DNA of 64,000 bases from Devosia sp. GTDB lineage: Bacteria; Pseudomonadota; Alphaproteobacteria; Rhizobiales; Devosiaceae. Where the stretch lies: contig NZ_JANQAH010000007.1 in the NCBI RefSeq assembly GCF_024707125.1, positions 1 to 64,000 of the forward strand. Direction: 5' to 3'. The notes under the pieces were generated by a model. The model made no database searches. It was not told where the DNA came from and worked only from the letters and a program-made list of their open reading frames with translations. Position numbers and translations under genes: made by a program. Positions 47,192-58,925 of the stretch are shown piece after piece. Each line of letters starts with the position of its first letter. The first letter of the stretch is position 1.

Positions 47192-48136
47192 ATGACCTTG
47201 CCCGAACAGGCGCCCGACGCGGTCGCGCCTGCACCGTCCTCGCTGCCAGCCGATCCCAGCCAAACCCGTAACGGCGTTGTTGCCGCGCTCGGTGCCTATC
47301 TGCTCTGGGGCTTTTTGCCGATCCTGTTCCACCTGCTCGAATCCGCCGGGTCGGTGTTGATCGTGGCGGAACGGACGCTGTTCTCGTTGGTTCTGCTCAT
47401 CGGCATCCTGGCGTTCGGAGCCGGGTTCCGGGAAGCCAAGGCGTTGCTGACCAACTGGAAGACGTTCCGCGTCGTGGCACTCTCGACGGCGCTGCTGGTC
47501 GTCAACTGGCTGATCTATGTCTGGGCCGTGGAATCGGGGCAGGTGCTTGAGGCGAGCTTCGGCTATTTTATCAATCCGCTGGTCAATGTCGCCATAGGCA
47601 TGATCCTGCTCGGCGAGCGCCAGAACCGGCTGCAGACGATTGCCATCGCCATTGCCGTCGTTGCCATTGCCATTCAGGCCGTCGGCCTCGGCAGCATTCC
47701 CTATGTGGCGCTGAGCCTTGCCTTCTCCTTCGGGTTTTACGGCTTCTTCCGCAAGACGGCGCCATCGGGCCCGGCCACCGGCCTCTTTGCCGAAACAGTC
47801 ATCGCCGCACCCTTCGCCCTGGCCTATGTGGCTTTCGACCTCGCCACGCGCGGCCTTGGCCCGCATGCCGATCCGCAGACCATGCTCCTGCTCGTCCTGA
47901 CCGGGCCGGCCACGGCTGTGCCGCTACTGCTCTTTGCCTATGCCGTCCGCCGCCTGCGGCTCACCACGATAGGCATGTTCCAATATCTGGCCCCGTCCAT
48001 TCAGTTTCTCGTCGCCGTCTTCCTCTTTGGCGAAGAGCTCAATGGCATGCGCCTTTTCAGCTTCGTGCTGATCTGGCTGTCGCTGATGGTTTTTTCCTAC
48101 GACAGTTTCAGGCAACGCAGCCTGGCGCGAGCCTAG
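47192..48136 (+). CDS. rarD: EamA-family transporter RarD
   Basis: This 314-residue DMT permease has ten membrane helices. It has the RarD stretches ALGAYLLWGFLPILFHLLES, NWLIYVWAVESGQVLEASFG and YFINPLVNVAIGMILLGERQ. ATG 47192 has GGAG 7 bases upstream. It probably exports or imports a small metabolite. The stop overlaps the convergent TPR gene by 4 bases. Confidence 0.92.
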   Translation: MTLPEQAPDAVAPAPSSLPADPSQTRNGVVAALGAYLLWGFLPILFHLLESAGSVLIVAERTLFSLVLLIGILAFGAGFREAKALLTNWKTFRVVALSTALLVVNWLIYVWAVESGQVLEASFGYFINPLVNVAIGMILLGERQNRLQTIAIAIAVVAIAIQAVGLGSIPYVALSLAFSFGFYGFFRKTAPSGPATGLFAETVIAAPFALAYVAFDLATRGLGPHADPQTMLLLVLTGPATAVPLLLFAYAVRRLRLTTIGMFQYLAPSIQFLVAVFLFGEELNGMRLFSFVLIWLSLMVFSYDSFRQRSLARA

Positions 48137-49647
48137 TCGCCCAGGCGTTCCAGCGCCGCTTTCGCCATCTCGATGCCCGGCAGTTCGGTACCAAGCGTGA
48201 GATAGTGCTCATAGAGCGGTCGCGCCTTGGCGGCCCGGCCTGCCTCGTCGTGAAGCTGAGCCAAAAGCAGCACCGCCTCGGGCAGGGGCGGCGTTGCTTC
48301 TGTCAGGGCAAGGATGGCGTCGCCGGCCTCGGCGTAGCGCCCGAGCTTTTGCAGCACCTGCGCTCGCCCAATGGCTTCATCCGGGGTCGGGACGGTCAGG
48401 TCCGTCAGCTTGCCATAGATCTCGGCCGCGCCTTCGAAATCCTCACGTTCGAGCCGCACGGCGATCAGCGCGCGCAGGGCCTCGCTGTCGTCCGGGGCAT
48501 AATCGGCCCAATCGCGCACCAGCGCTTCGGCGGCTTCGAGATCACCTTCAGCACGGTGCATTTCGCCCAGGGCCTGTAAGGCGGCGCCATAGCCAGGATC
48601 AATCGCCAAAGCCTCGCGAAACGCTGCGCGTGCGTCCTCTACCTCTCCTGCTTCAAGAGCCAGCGTGCCAAGATGCACAAGCGGCGCAGGCGAGAGCGGA
48701 TCGGCTTCCGCCGCCGCGCGGGCCAGCTGCCTCGCGCCATCGAGATCACCTTCGGCGGCCGCAAGGTCGGCCTGAAGACGGATGATCACTGCCGCCTTGT
48801 CGCCGTCGCTGGGCAATTGGCCGAGTGTTGTCCTCGCATCCTCGTTCTGCCCAAGCGCAAGGGCTGCCCGGACGAGGCCGATACGCGCCTCAATGAAGGC
48901 TGGGTCGTCCACGAGTGCCGCGAGATAATGGGTCTTGGCGTCCTCGCCATGGCCCTGCGACAGGGCGATGTCGCCGAGCAGAACATGGGCCCAGCGCGCA
49001 TCGGGCCCGCCGGCTGTGGCAATGCGTCTGGCTCGGGCGATGGCGCCCTCTGGATCGGTGACGGCGCGCGCGGCGGCGCCGATCAGCGGATCCAACACGT
49101 CGTAAATTCCCGCGGCTGCCTCGCGAAAATAGACCGGAACCGGCGTCGTACCCAAAGGCGGCAGGTCGATGATCTCGATACTGCGCCCGACCACGCGTAG
49201 CCGCAGCCGCTGCCCCTCCGGGGCGCAGTCGCTAGTCTGGCAGATGATCTCACCCGCGATGCGCGTCTCCTGGCTGCCGAAGAACTGACGCAATTGCTTG
49301 ACGATGGCGTCGACCGAAAGGCCGCTGCCGGGCAGGGAGAATTCGACGAGCTGGCTATCGGGCACGGCGACAAAACTCTGCCTTGCGATGGCGGCCGTCT
49401 GCGAAAAATCCTGCAACCCGTCCCAGACGCGATTGGCAGCAACGGCCGAAGTGAGCCCGCGATCAGCCAATGCCTCCGGCACGCCGATTGGTTCGATGAC
49501 GATCGGATTGCGCACGATCTGCGCGCCCATCGTGGGAATGAGCAGGATCATGGCGATGAAGAAGCCGATATTGACGATCATGGTGCGCAGCGTCGAAAGG
49601 CTGGCATCGAGTTTTGTCAGGCCAAGACCTCCGGATTCCTCGCTCAT
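48133..49647 (-). CDS. Membrane-anchored TPR protein, second of a paralogous pair
   Basis: This 504-residue protein has a single membrane helix near residues 20-42 (TLRTMIVNIGFFIAMILLIP). A domain of about 120 residues follows (VIEPIGVPEALADRGLT, VAVPDSQLVEFSLP, GLSVDAIVKQLRQFFGSQET, RIAGEIICQTSDCAPEGQ), then ten or so TPR units to the C-terminus. The middle domain is shared with the gene upstream on the same strand. The start overlaps that gene's stop by 4 bases. No family is recognised for the middle domain. Confidence 0.75.
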   Translation of the reverse strand: MSEESGGLGLTKLDASLSTLRTMIVNIGFFIAMILLIPTMGAQIVRNPIVIEPIGVPEALADRGLTSAVAANRVWDGLQDFSQTAAIARQSFVAVPDSQLVEFSLPGSGLSVDAIVKQLRQFFGSQETRIAGEIICQTSDCAPEGQRLRLRVVGRSIEIIDLPPLGTTPVPVYFREAAAGIYDVLDPLIGAAARAVTDPEGAIARARRIATAGGPDARWAHVLLGDIALSQGHGEDAKTHYLAALVDDPAFIEARIGLVRAALALGQNEDARTTLGQLPSDGDKAAVIIRLQADLAAAEGDLDGARQLARAAAEADPLSPAPLVHLGTLALEAGEVEDARAAFREALAIDPGYGAALQALGEMHRAEGDLEAAEALVRDWADYAPDDSEALRALIAVRLEREDFEGAAEIYGKLTDLTVPTPDEAIGRAQVLQKLGRYAEAGDAILALTEATPPLPEAVLLLAQLHDEAGRAAKARPLYEHYLTLGTELPGIEMAKAALERLGD

Positions 49648-51314
49648 GGCTTGGTTTCCTCCGCCTTGCCGGCCTCGGCAGCCGTGGCATCCAGCCCATC
49701 GAGAATGTCGAGGAAGCCGGTGGCGAGATTGCCATATTGTGTGCCGGAGGTGTCGAGTTCGAGGACGCGTTCAAGGTCGGCCCGCGCGAGGTCATTCTGG
49801 CTGGAAATCGCATAGGCCGCGCCGCGCCCAAAACGCGCTGACGGGTCATAGGGTCTTAGCGCTATCGCCCGACCAAACCGTTCGATCGCCTCGGGTACCC
49901 GGTCGAGTTCCTGCAATATGCTTGCCGACTGATAGAGCAGGTCGAAGTCATCGGGCGTAATCGCCAGCGCCCGGTCATAGGCCTCAAGCGCCTCGGCCTG
50001 CAGCCCGAGGAAGCCCAGCGCCGCGCCATGCAGGGCCTGGGAATTGGCATCCATGGGCTGATAGCGCGCCGCGGCTCCCATCAGCGCCTCGGCACCGGCC
50101 AGGTCGCCGCGGCCGGCATGGGCGATGAAGAGCGGTTCGACGGCAAGAGCATAGGCCGGGTCGATTTCCAGCGACCGCTTGAACCACTCCAATGCTTCGT
50201 CGCCCTTGCCCCGAGCCTCTTCGATCTGGCCCATCCGGGCAAAATAGTGCGGGCTGGCCGGATCGAGCGCCGCTGCCTGCTGCAAAAGGGCGATTGCGCC
50301 ATCCGCATCGCCACGCACATTGCGCAGCTCGGCCTGGCCTTCGACCACCGAAGGATTGTCCGGATAGGCGGCCGATAGCGCGTCATATGCACTTTGCGAG
50401 GCATCGAGTTCACCGGCCTGCCGCAGCGCTCGGGCCAGGTTGATCCGGGCGATGAGAAATTCCGGATCGAGCGCGAGCGCCGCGCGATACTCGCTGATGG
50501 CGCGGTTGTAGTCCGCGGCATTGGTGTGGACATTGCCGATTAGGTTGTGCGCCCATTTGGCATCGCTGTGCCGCTGGCGCACCAGCCGCCGCGCCAGCGC
50601 CGTGGCACGCACCGGCTGCGCATCGGCGATGGCGGCCACGGCCACGAAGGGGTCGAGCACCGAAAGCACCTGCACCGCGGCATTGGTAAAATAGCCGCGC
50701 TGGTCCACCCCTTCCATGGGCGGCAGGTCGATCACCTCATTGGTGCCCTTGAGCACACGCAGGCGCAATTGCATCTCGCCGGGCGTGCAGGCCTCGGTCT
50801 TGCAGACGATCTCGCCGCCGATACGGGTCTGGTGCAGGTTGAAGAATTGCCGCGTCTGCCGGACGATGGAATCGAGCGAGAGGCCGACGTCGGGCAGGGC
50901 GAACTGAATGCGCTGGCTATCGGGAATGGCGCTGACGCTGGCCTTGGAGGTCCGCGCCTGCGTTTGCGCATCGCGCAGGCCGTCCCACAACCGGCTCGCG
51001 GCTACCTCCGGCGTGATGCCCTGTTCGATCAGCGCCTTGGGCACCGCGATAGGCTCGATCACCACCTGATCATAAAGAAACTGCCCGATCATCACCGCGA
51101 TGAAGAGCGCTGCCGCCAGCACAAAAACCACGTTGAGGATGATGTTTCGGAGCAGCGTCGCGCCGGTATCGAGAGAGGGCAGGGCGAGCCGGCGTTTTGG
51201 CGGTGGTGCCGGTTCGGCCGCCGGCGTTGCCGGGGCGGCGGTTTTTCGCGTGCCGCTCGTAGCGGTCTTTCGGCGAGCCGGCCGCGCGGCAGGCTTGGCG
51301 GGGGCACGCGCCAT
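49644..51314 (-). CDS. Membrane-anchored TPR protein, first of a paralogous pair
   Basis: This 556-residue protein has a basic Ala/Pro/Lys-rich N-terminus (about 45 residues), one membrane helix (NIILNVVFVLAAALFIAVMI) and the domain shared with the next gene: VIEPIAVPKALIEQGITPEV, RLWDGLRDAQTQARTSK, FALPDVGLSLDSIVRQTRQF, TRIGGEIVCKTEACTPGE. About ten TPR units fill the rest. ATG 51314 is used. The basic tail may lie in the cytoplasm, with the remainder outside. Function is unknown, but pairing and coupling imply a shared complex. Confidence 0.75.
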   Translation of the reverse strand: MARAPAKPAARPARRKTATSGTRKTAAPATPAAEPAPPPKRRLALPSLDTGATLLRNIILNVVFVLAAALFIAVMIGQFLYDQVVIEPIAVPKALIEQGITPEVAASRLWDGLRDAQTQARTSKASVSAIPDSQRIQFALPDVGLSLDSIVRQTRQFFNLHQTRIGGEIVCKTEACTPGEMQLRLRVLKGTNEVIDLPPMEGVDQRGYFTNAAVQVLSVLDPFVAVAAIADAQPVRATALARRLVRQRHSDAKWAHNLIGNVHTNAADYNRAISEYRAALALDPEFLIARINLARALRQAGELDASQSAYDALSAAYPDNPSVVEGQAELRNVRGDADGAIALLQQAAALDPASPHYFARMGQIEEARGKGDEALEWFKRSLEIDPAYALAVEPLFIAHAGRGDLAGAEALMGAAARYQPMDANSQALHGAALGFLGLQAEALEAYDRALAITPDDFDLLYQSASILQELDRVPEAIERFGRAIALRPYDPSARFGRGAAYAISSQNDLARADLERVLELDTSGTQYGNLATGFLDILDGLDATAAEAGKAEETKP

Positions 51315-51362
51315 GTGCAACGAACTCCGGCGGAACGCTACAGTCCGTCAAATTCATATTGC

Positions 51363-52277
51363 CTAAATTGCAGGGTGAACAGGGGCTTGCGCGCGGGTCT
51401 TGCGGATCACGCTGGCGATTTCTTCAAAGGTCCGGCCGAGCGGGGTGGCCTCGCGCCAAACGAGCGCCAGGTGACGCCCAGCGCGGGGATCATCCAACTG
51501 ATGCACCGCAATGCGCGGATCGCTCGCTTCCTTGCGGAGCGCAATCTGCGGTAGCAGCGTCACGCCCTGCCCATTGGCGACGAACTCCACGATGGTGGAG
51601 AGTGACGTCGCCGCAAAAGTGCGCGTCGAACGTTCCCCCTCCAGCCGGCAGGCGGAAATGGTCTGATCGCGAAAGCAGTGCCCCTCGTCGAGCAGCAGGA
51701 TGCGTTCCGGTTCGAGCGCTGCCAGCGACACCGGCTCGGCGGTCAATTCGCTGCTCGGCGTCGCCAGCACGAATGGGTCCTCGAAGAGCGGCGACACGAC
51801 CAGCTTGGGACCACCTGCCGGCGGCTCGGATGCGATAAGCGCAATATCGAGGCTCCCGTCGGCAAGGCTCTCCAGCATGGCCTCGGTCCGGCTTTCGCTG
51901 ATGGTGAACTTCAGCGCCGGCAAGTGCTGTGTCAGCGCCGGAAAAATCTCGGGCAGCAGATAGGGCGCAACGGTTGGGATCAGCCCGAAGCGGATGGGCC
52001 GATTGGGCTTGCCGACACTGCGCATGGCAAAATTGTCCAGCGCCTCGGACGCCGCCACGGCGGGCCGTGCCAGCTCGACAAAGTCCCGTCCGAATGGGGT
52101 CAGCCGCACGCCCGTTTTCAGCCGGTCAAAAATCGTCGAACCGCAAAGCGTCTCCAGCGCCAGGATTTGCTGAGACAAGGCCGGCTGCGAAACGGCGCAT
52201 TCATCCGCCGCTTGTCCGAAATGGCCGGTCCGCGCGACGGCAAGCGCGTAGCGCATCTGTCTGAGGGTGATTGTCAC
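51363..52277 (-). CDS. oxyR: Hydrogen peroxide-responsive LysR regulator OxyR
   Basis: This 304-residue LysR protein has the N-terminal helix-turn-helix ([20 protein letters not shown]) and the two redox Cys of OxyR in [18 protein letters not shown], spaced eight residues apart as in the E. coli enzyme (Cys199/Cys208). Oxidation to the disulfide activates transcription. The start is GTG 52277. It is divergent from katG, the classical target. Confidence 0.93.
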   Translation of the reverse strand: MTITLRQMRYALAVARTGHFGQAADECAVSQPALSQQILALETLCGSTIFDRLKTGVRLTPFGRDFVELARPAVAASEALDNFAMRSVGKPNRPIRFGLIPTVAPYLLPEIFPALTQHLPALKFTISESRTEAMLESLADGSLDIALIASEPPAGGPKLVVSPLFEDPFVLATPSSELTAEPVSLAALEPERILLLDEGHCFRDQTISACRLEGERSTRTFAATSLSTIVEFVANGQGVTLLPQIALRKEASDPRIAVHQLDDPRAGRHLALVWREATPLGRTFEEIASVIRKTRAQAPVHPAI

Positions 52278-52312
52278 GATAATTTCTTCCTATCGGTGGA
52301 GAAAGAATTATC
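52278..52312. promoter_or_regulatory. Putative OxyR operator between oxyR and katG
   Basis: GATAATT (52278-52284) and its reverse complement AATTATC (52306-52312) form a 35-bp dyad with a 21-base spacer, and the left half resembles the OxyR half-site (ATAxxTxxxxxCTAT). The dyad abuts the oxyR start codon and lies 59 bases before katG. It is a reasonable operator candidate, but the right half matches the consensus poorly. Confidence 0.4.
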
Positions 52313-52371
52313 GATTGGCCCAATGGTTGTCACCTGAATATAACGCGCCTCAGCAGCAAAGGAGCCCCTAT

Positions 52372-54568
<2,197 letters not shown>

Positions 54569-54590
54569 TTCGTACTAGCGAGAACAAATT

Positions 54591-54623
54591 GGGCCTCGGG
54601 GGAAATCTCCGGGGCCCTTTTTC
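54591..54623 (+). terminator. Terminator after katG
   Basis: A 12-bp stem (GGGCCTCGGGGG / TCTCCGGGGCCC with G-T pairs, loop AAA) is followed by TTTTTCTT. It ends the katG transcript. Confidence 0.8.
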
Positions 54624-54739
54624 TTGGCCCCTGTGAATCCAGCAATTTGAATCAATTGCCTTTCGCTGCCTTCAGTACTCCCAAGCGACTCTGCGAGCAC
54701 CCTGACTCCATCTATGCGGCATCCCGCCCGGAGAAGGTT

Positions 54740-55888
54740 ATGAGTGAATTTGAAGAAGGCCGCCGAGCATTTGCGAGCTTTCGTGTGCTGAATGGCGAAG
54801 ATAGCCATTCGGAGCGGGATCAACTGTTCCGCAACATGGCCAAGCTCTTCAGCTTTGTCTCCGACCGGTGCGACGATGAGCAAGTTGTGCAGTACGACGA
54901 GGCGCTTTGTCTCCTCGCCGAATTGGTCGAAGTCGAAGCCCGCGCCCATGTCGCGAAAATCCTGGCGCCGCTACAGCGTGCTCCCGGCACGGTGGTGGTC
55001 AAGCTCGCCAATGACGACATCGAAGTCGCCCGGCCGTTGTTGGAATTTTCCAACGTGCTCAGCGATGACGATCTGATCGACATCATCGAAAAACAGTCCG
55101 AAGCGCATCGTGCCGCCATTGCCGGTCGCGCCGCGGTTACCGAACGCGTCAGCGAGGCCGTCGTCGAACACGGCGACGCCACCTCGGTCATCAAGCTGGT
55201 TCGCAATGCCAATGCCGAGATCGGCCGCACCGCGCTTGAAAAGCTCGTCGAACGGGCCAGCCACGACGCCGCCATTGCCGAAGATCTTCGCAATCGCGCC
55301 GAGATCGACTGGAAATCGTTGCGCGGCGAAATCGACTCGGTGGCCGACAAAGTCCTCGAAACGCTCGGCGAGGTCGATGGCCGCTTCGATCCGATTACGG
55401 CCGGCAAGGTCAATGCCGTTGTCTACAAGCGCATCCGCAACCGTGCTGGCTTCAATGCGCAGGAGTGGAAGGTCGCCTATAATCAAGTGCGCGCACTGAC
55501 CGACCGCAAGCAACTTGATGATCGTGCTCTGGCCCGCTTTGCCCGCTTCGGCTATGGCCACCACGCCGCCGCCGCCATCGCAGTCATGCTGCGCGTCGCT
55601 CCGGAAATCGTGGTGAAGTGGCTCGCCAGCCAGGACTATGCCGCCGTTACCGTTGCCCTGCGCGCCGCGGGTCTCCAGTCCGACCTTTTCGGGGCCATTG
55701 CCCCCACCTTGCCCTGGCGCGATCTGCCCACCGATGATCATCAAACCATGATGGTCAGCCGCTTCGAGGCGCTGGATGAGGAAGAGGCCCGGAACATCTT
55801 CGAGTTGTGGCGCGCCCATTCCTTCCGGCGCAAAAACCCGGCAGCGGCGACGGCTCATATCCAAGAGCCACAGGCAATGACGGCCTAG
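54740..55888 (+). CDS. DUF2336 protein
   Basis: This 382-residue helical protein fits DUF2336, common in Hyphomicrobiales: ALCLLAELVEVEARAHVAKI, LLEFSNVLSDDDLIDIIEKQ, AIAGRAAVTERVSEAVVEHG, AEIGRTALEKLVERASHDAA. No signal or membrane segment is present. The function is unknown. GAGAAGG lies close to ATG 54740. It is monocistronic, between katG and the SahR-like gene. Confidence 0.85.
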   Translation: MSEFEEGRRAFASFRVLNGEDSHSERDQLFRNMAKLFSFVSDRCDDEQVVQYDEALCLLAELVEVEARAHVAKILAPLQRAPGTVVVKLANDDIEVARPLLEFSNVLSDDDLIDIIEKQSEAHRAAIAGRAAVTERVSEAVVEHGDATSVIKLVRNANAEIGRTALEKLVERASHDAAIAEDLRNRAEIDWKSLRGEIDSVADKVLETLGEVDGRFDPITAGKVNAVVYKRIRNRAGFNAQEWKVAYNQVRALTDRKQLDDRALARFARFGYGHHAAAAIAVMLRVAPEIVVKWLASQDYAAVTVALRAAGLQSDLFGAIAPTLPWRDLPTDDHQTMMVSRFEALDEEEARNIFELWRAHSFRRKNPAAATAHIQEPQAMTA

Positions 55889-55995
55889 CCTCAATCGCCG
55901 CGGCCCTTGCCGCGGCGTTTTCGTCTGCCTTCACTCCGCTATCAATCTCCACGACGCGTCGGAGATGAAAAAACACTAGACCTCGCTTTGCAGCT

Positions 55996-56019
55996 AGATA
56001 TAAAGATATCTTTATATCT
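55996..56019. promoter_or_regulatory. 24-bp perfect palindrome, likely operator of the SahR-like regulator
   Basis: The half-site AGATATAAAGAT is followed directly by its reverse complement, a perfect 12+12 palindrome centred between 56007 and 56008. It ends 17 bases upstream of the regulator start. An AT-rich palindrome of this type directly before an ArsR-methyltransferase fusion and metF fits autoregulation by SahR. Confidence 0.8.
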
Positions 56020-56036
56020 TGTGCGCGAGGCAGAGT

Positions 56037-56987
56037 GTGTCTGAACTGGTCGGTGTATTGAAGGCAGCGGGGGAGAGCACGCGCTTGCGGCTTCTGGCGC
56101 TGCTCGCCGATGGCGATCATTCCGTCAAGGATCTTACCGAGATCCTCGACCAGAGCCAACCCCGCGTCTCCCGCCACCTCAAGCTTCTGGCCGATGCCGG
56201 CCTTATCCAGCGCCACGCCGAAGGCGCCTGGGCCTATTATGGTCTCGCCCCGCACGGCCATGGCGCGGAACTGGCCCGCTGGCTCGTCGCCCGCATCGAT
56301 CACAACAATCCCGAGCGCCAGCGCGACCGCGACCGGCAGGCCGCCGCGCTCGCCGCGCAGCAGGCTTTGGCGACAGCCTATTTCGCCAAGGTTGCCGAAA
56401 GCTGGGATCTGCTCAAAACCCTGCATGTGCCCGAGGAGGCCGTCGAAGCGGCACTGCTCGAAGCCCTCAGGGATCGTGTCGTCGACCTCCTCGTCGATCT
56501 CGGCACCGGCACCGGCCGCATGCTCGAACTTCTGGCGCCCGTCTACAAGCGCGCCATCGGCGTCGATTCGAGCCGCGAAATGCTCGCCGTCGCGCGCTCG
56601 CGCCTTGCTGCTGCCGGGCTCAACCAGGCCCAGGTGCGTCTTGGCGACATTGCTGCCCTCGATTCCGCCATCGGCCTTGCCGATGTGGTGGTGATCCATC
56701 AAGTGCTGCACTATTTCGACGATCCCGGCCGAATGCTGGGGCAGGCGCGACGCCTGCTCAAAAGCGGCGGCGAAATCCTGATCGTGGATTTTGCCCCGCA
56801 TGCCCTCGAATTCCTGCGCAGCGAACATGCCCATCGCCGGCTTGGCCTGTCGCAGGAGCAGATGACCGGCTGGGCGGAAGCGGCGGGATTGCACGTGCAG
56901 TCCATGCGCGAATTCCCCAGCAAGAACATGGATGGCGGGCTGACGGTATGCCTCTGGCGCCTCAGCGACCGCGCAAAGACGGAATAG
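56037..56987 (+). CDS. sahR: ArsR-type regulator fused to a methyltransferase-like domain (SahR-like)
   Basis: This 316-residue protein has an N-terminal ArsR winged helix (LRLLALLADGDHSVKDLTEI, QPRVSRHLKLLADAGLIQRH). The C-terminal domain of about 180 residues is a SAM-dependent methyltransferase fold (VDLGTGTGRMLELLAPVYKR, AIGVDSSREMLAVAR, VVVIHQVLHYFDDPGRMLGQ). SahR senses S-adenosylhomocysteine and represses methionine-cycle genes. GTG 56037 is used with GAGG 6 bases upstream. metF follows after 4 bases, as expected for this regulator. Confidence 0.85.
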   Translation: MSELVGVLKAAGESTRLRLLALLADGDHSVKDLTEILDQSQPRVSRHLKLLADAGLIQRHAEGAWAYYGLAPHGHGAELARWLVARIDHNNPERQRDRDRQAAALAAQQALATAYFAKVAESWDLLKTLHVPEEAVEAALLEALRDRVVDLLVDLGTGTGRMLELLAPVYKRAIGVDSSREMLAVARSRLAAAGLNQAQVRLGDIAALDSAIGLADVVVIHQVLHYFDDPGRMLGQARRLLKSGGEILIVDFAPHALEFLRSEHAHRRLGLSQEQMTGWAEAAGLHVQSMREFPSKNMDGGLTVCLWRLSDRAKTE

Positions 56988-56991
56988 ACCA

Positions 56992-57888
56992 ATGATCGAC
57001 GACGACCTCCGAGCCAGTCGCCTGACCGCCGACAAGCGCCCCGAGTTGCAGATTTCCTTCGAATTCTTCCCGCCCAAGACCGATGCGATGGAAGAAAAAT
57101 TCTGGGAATCGATCGGCAAACTCGCCCCGCTAAAGCCCCGCTTTGTCTCCGTGACCTATGGGGCAGGGGGCTCCACCCGCGAACGTACCCTGCGCATGGT
57201 GCGTCACATCACCTCCGACACCGGTGTGCCGGCGGCTGCGCACCTCACTTGCGTCGGCGCCACTCGCGATGAAATCGACGAGGTTGTCCGCGGCTTTGCC
57301 GAAGTTGGCGTGAAAAGCATCGTCGCCTTGCGTGGCGATCCGCCGGAAGGCATCGGCAAGCCCTTCTCGCCGCACCCGCAGGGCTACCAGAACGCCGCCG
57401 ACCTCGTGGCCGGCATTCGCAAGCTCGGCGACTTCGACATTTCTGTCGCCGCCTATCCCGAAAAGCACCCGCAAAGCGGGAGCTGGGCCGAGGATATCGA
57501 CAACCTCAAGCGCAAGATCGACGCCGGCGCCAATCGCGCCATCACGCAGATGTTCTTCCGCAATTCGGACTATCTGCGTTTCGTCGATCGTGCCCGCAAG
57601 GCCGGCGTCAAGGCGCCCATCGTGCCCGGCATCCAGCCGATCCACTCGTTCAAGCAGATTTCCGGTTTCGCGGCCCGTTGTGGCGCATCGATTCCCGATT
57701 GGCTGGCCGAGCGTTTCGAGGGCCTCGAGAATGACCCGGATACGCATGCCCTGGTCGCCGCGGCGGTCGCCGCCGAACAGGTGACGGAGCTCCTCGATGA
57801 GGGTGTCACCGAGTTCCACTTCTACACGCTCAACCGCTCCAATCTGGTGCTGGCACTGGCACGTTTGCTGGGTCGCCGGCCTGACTAA
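56992..57888 (+). CDS. metF: Methylenetetrahydrofolate reductase
   Basis: This FAD enzyme reduces 5,10-methylene-THF to 5-methyl-THF for methionine synthesis. The 298 residues show SFEFFPPKTDAMEEKFWESI, VSVTYGAGGSTRERT, HLTCVGATRDEIDEVV, ALRGDPPEG, YPEKHPQSGSWAEDIDNL and TQMFFRNSDYLRFVD. The active-site Glu is in FEFFPPK. It is co-transcribed with the SahR-like gene. Confidence 0.96.
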   Translation: MIDDDLRASRLTADKRPELQISFEFFPPKTDAMEEKFWESIGKLAPLKPRFVSVTYGAGGSTRERTLRMVRHITSDTGVPAAAHLTCVGATRDEIDEVVRGFAEVGVKSIVALRGDPPEGIGKPFSPHPQGYQNAADLVAGIRKLGDFDISVAAYPEKHPQSGSWAEDIDNLKRKIDAGANRAITQMFFRNSDYLRFVDRARKAGVKAPIVPGIQPIHSFKQISGFAARCGASIPDWLAERFEGLENDPDTHALVAAAVAAEQVTELLDEGVTEFHFYTLNRSNLVLALARLLGRRPD

Positions 57889-58015
57889 ACCGGCGTTCAG
57901 CTTTCATTCAGCTTGTTGGCGGCAAAAGAATGTGAACTGGTGGTTCATAAAATGGCCACCAAGTTCGCCTTGAAGGGCGGATCACTCGCGACGCAAAGCG
58001 GAGCCGACTAGACCT

Positions 58016-58810
58016 ATGAAGATGGATCGCCGCCTGACCAATGGCCTCGCCTGGGCCGGGGCGCTGCTCGTCATTGGCATTCCTGTTGCCGATTATCTCA
58101 CCGGTACCTTTGCTGGTTCCGATACGCCCAGCGTTGCGGTTGTCGACGCGGCACCCGTTGCTGCGGAGGTCGCTGCCGTCGTGCCGCCGGCCGTGACCAA
58201 GCCCGTGGTGGCCGACACACCGAAGACCGCTCCGACGCCTGCTGCCAAGCCGCAGGTAGTTGCCAGCGCTTCAGACCCAGTTTCCGGTTTCCTGCAGTCC
58301 GGTAAGCCGCTGCCGAGCTATATTACAGGCGCGGATGCTCCTGCGACCGCGGCCCCTGCCAAGCCCGTCACCACGCCAACCGCCGAACAGCCCGCGCAGG
58401 CCGTAACGACGTCGCCTGCCACCACAATTCCGGCCCCCGCCGAGCAGGTTGCCGCCCTGCCGGCCAAGGCCGCACCGATGCCGATGCCGCTTTCCATGCG
58501 GCCGCAGCCCGTTTCGGTTCCGCTGGCCTCGAACCAGCCTCTGATCATCGATCAGCCGACAGCTGCGCCGATCATGCCGACGCAACAGCAGCCGGCCGAT
58601 TTCGTCAGCGCCGAAGATCTCGAAGATTGGGAATCAGGCCCTCTCAACGAATTCCTCGCCCGTCGCGGCCAGCAGAGCAGCGCCACTTACCGGGTGCAGC
58701 AGAATGTGCCGGCCTATGACAGCAACGGCTTCTGGCTCGACGAGGGCCCGCAAAACGATCGTCCCATCCGGCGCTATAGCGAGGACGATGTCTATTACAC
58801 GCCATTCTGA
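58016..58810 (+). CDS. Pro/Ala-rich membrane-anchored protein, unknown function
   Basis: This 264-residue protein has one N-terminal membrane helix (LAWAGALLVIGIPVADYLTG). A long Ala/Pro/Val/Thr-rich linker (residues about 45-190) follows, with a more ordered tail (DFVSAEDLEDWESGPLNEFL, GQQSSATYRVQQNVPAYDSN). It resembles periplasm-spanning envelope proteins. No family is recognised. Confidence 0.7.
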   Translation: MKMDRRLTNGLAWAGALLVIGIPVADYLTGTFAGSDTPSVAVVDAAPVAAEVAAVVPPAVTKPVVADTPKTAPTPAAKPQVVASASDPVSGFLQSGKPLPSYITGADAPATAAPAKPVTTPTAEQPAQAVTTSPATTIPAPAEQVAALPAKAAPMPMPLSMRPQPVSVPLASNQPLIIDQPTAAPIMPTQQQPADFVSAEDLEDWESGPLNEFLARRGQQSSATYRVQQNVPAYDSNGFWLDEGPQNDRPIRRYSEDDVYYTPF

Positions 58811-58925
58811 TCGGCAAAGAGCGAGCGGCTCCCATGCACGAGAGGGCATGGACCGCGGCGCAATGCACAGATAATCTGCGCGTCCTATCATTTGGGCTGA
58901 CTCGACCGGCGTGAGGGCCAAGCAG

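Noticed and set aside
55755..57119. Minus-strand open frame of 454 codons across the sahR-like gene
   Set aside because: Opposite a recognised ArsR-methyltransferase gene; no RBS, no domain.
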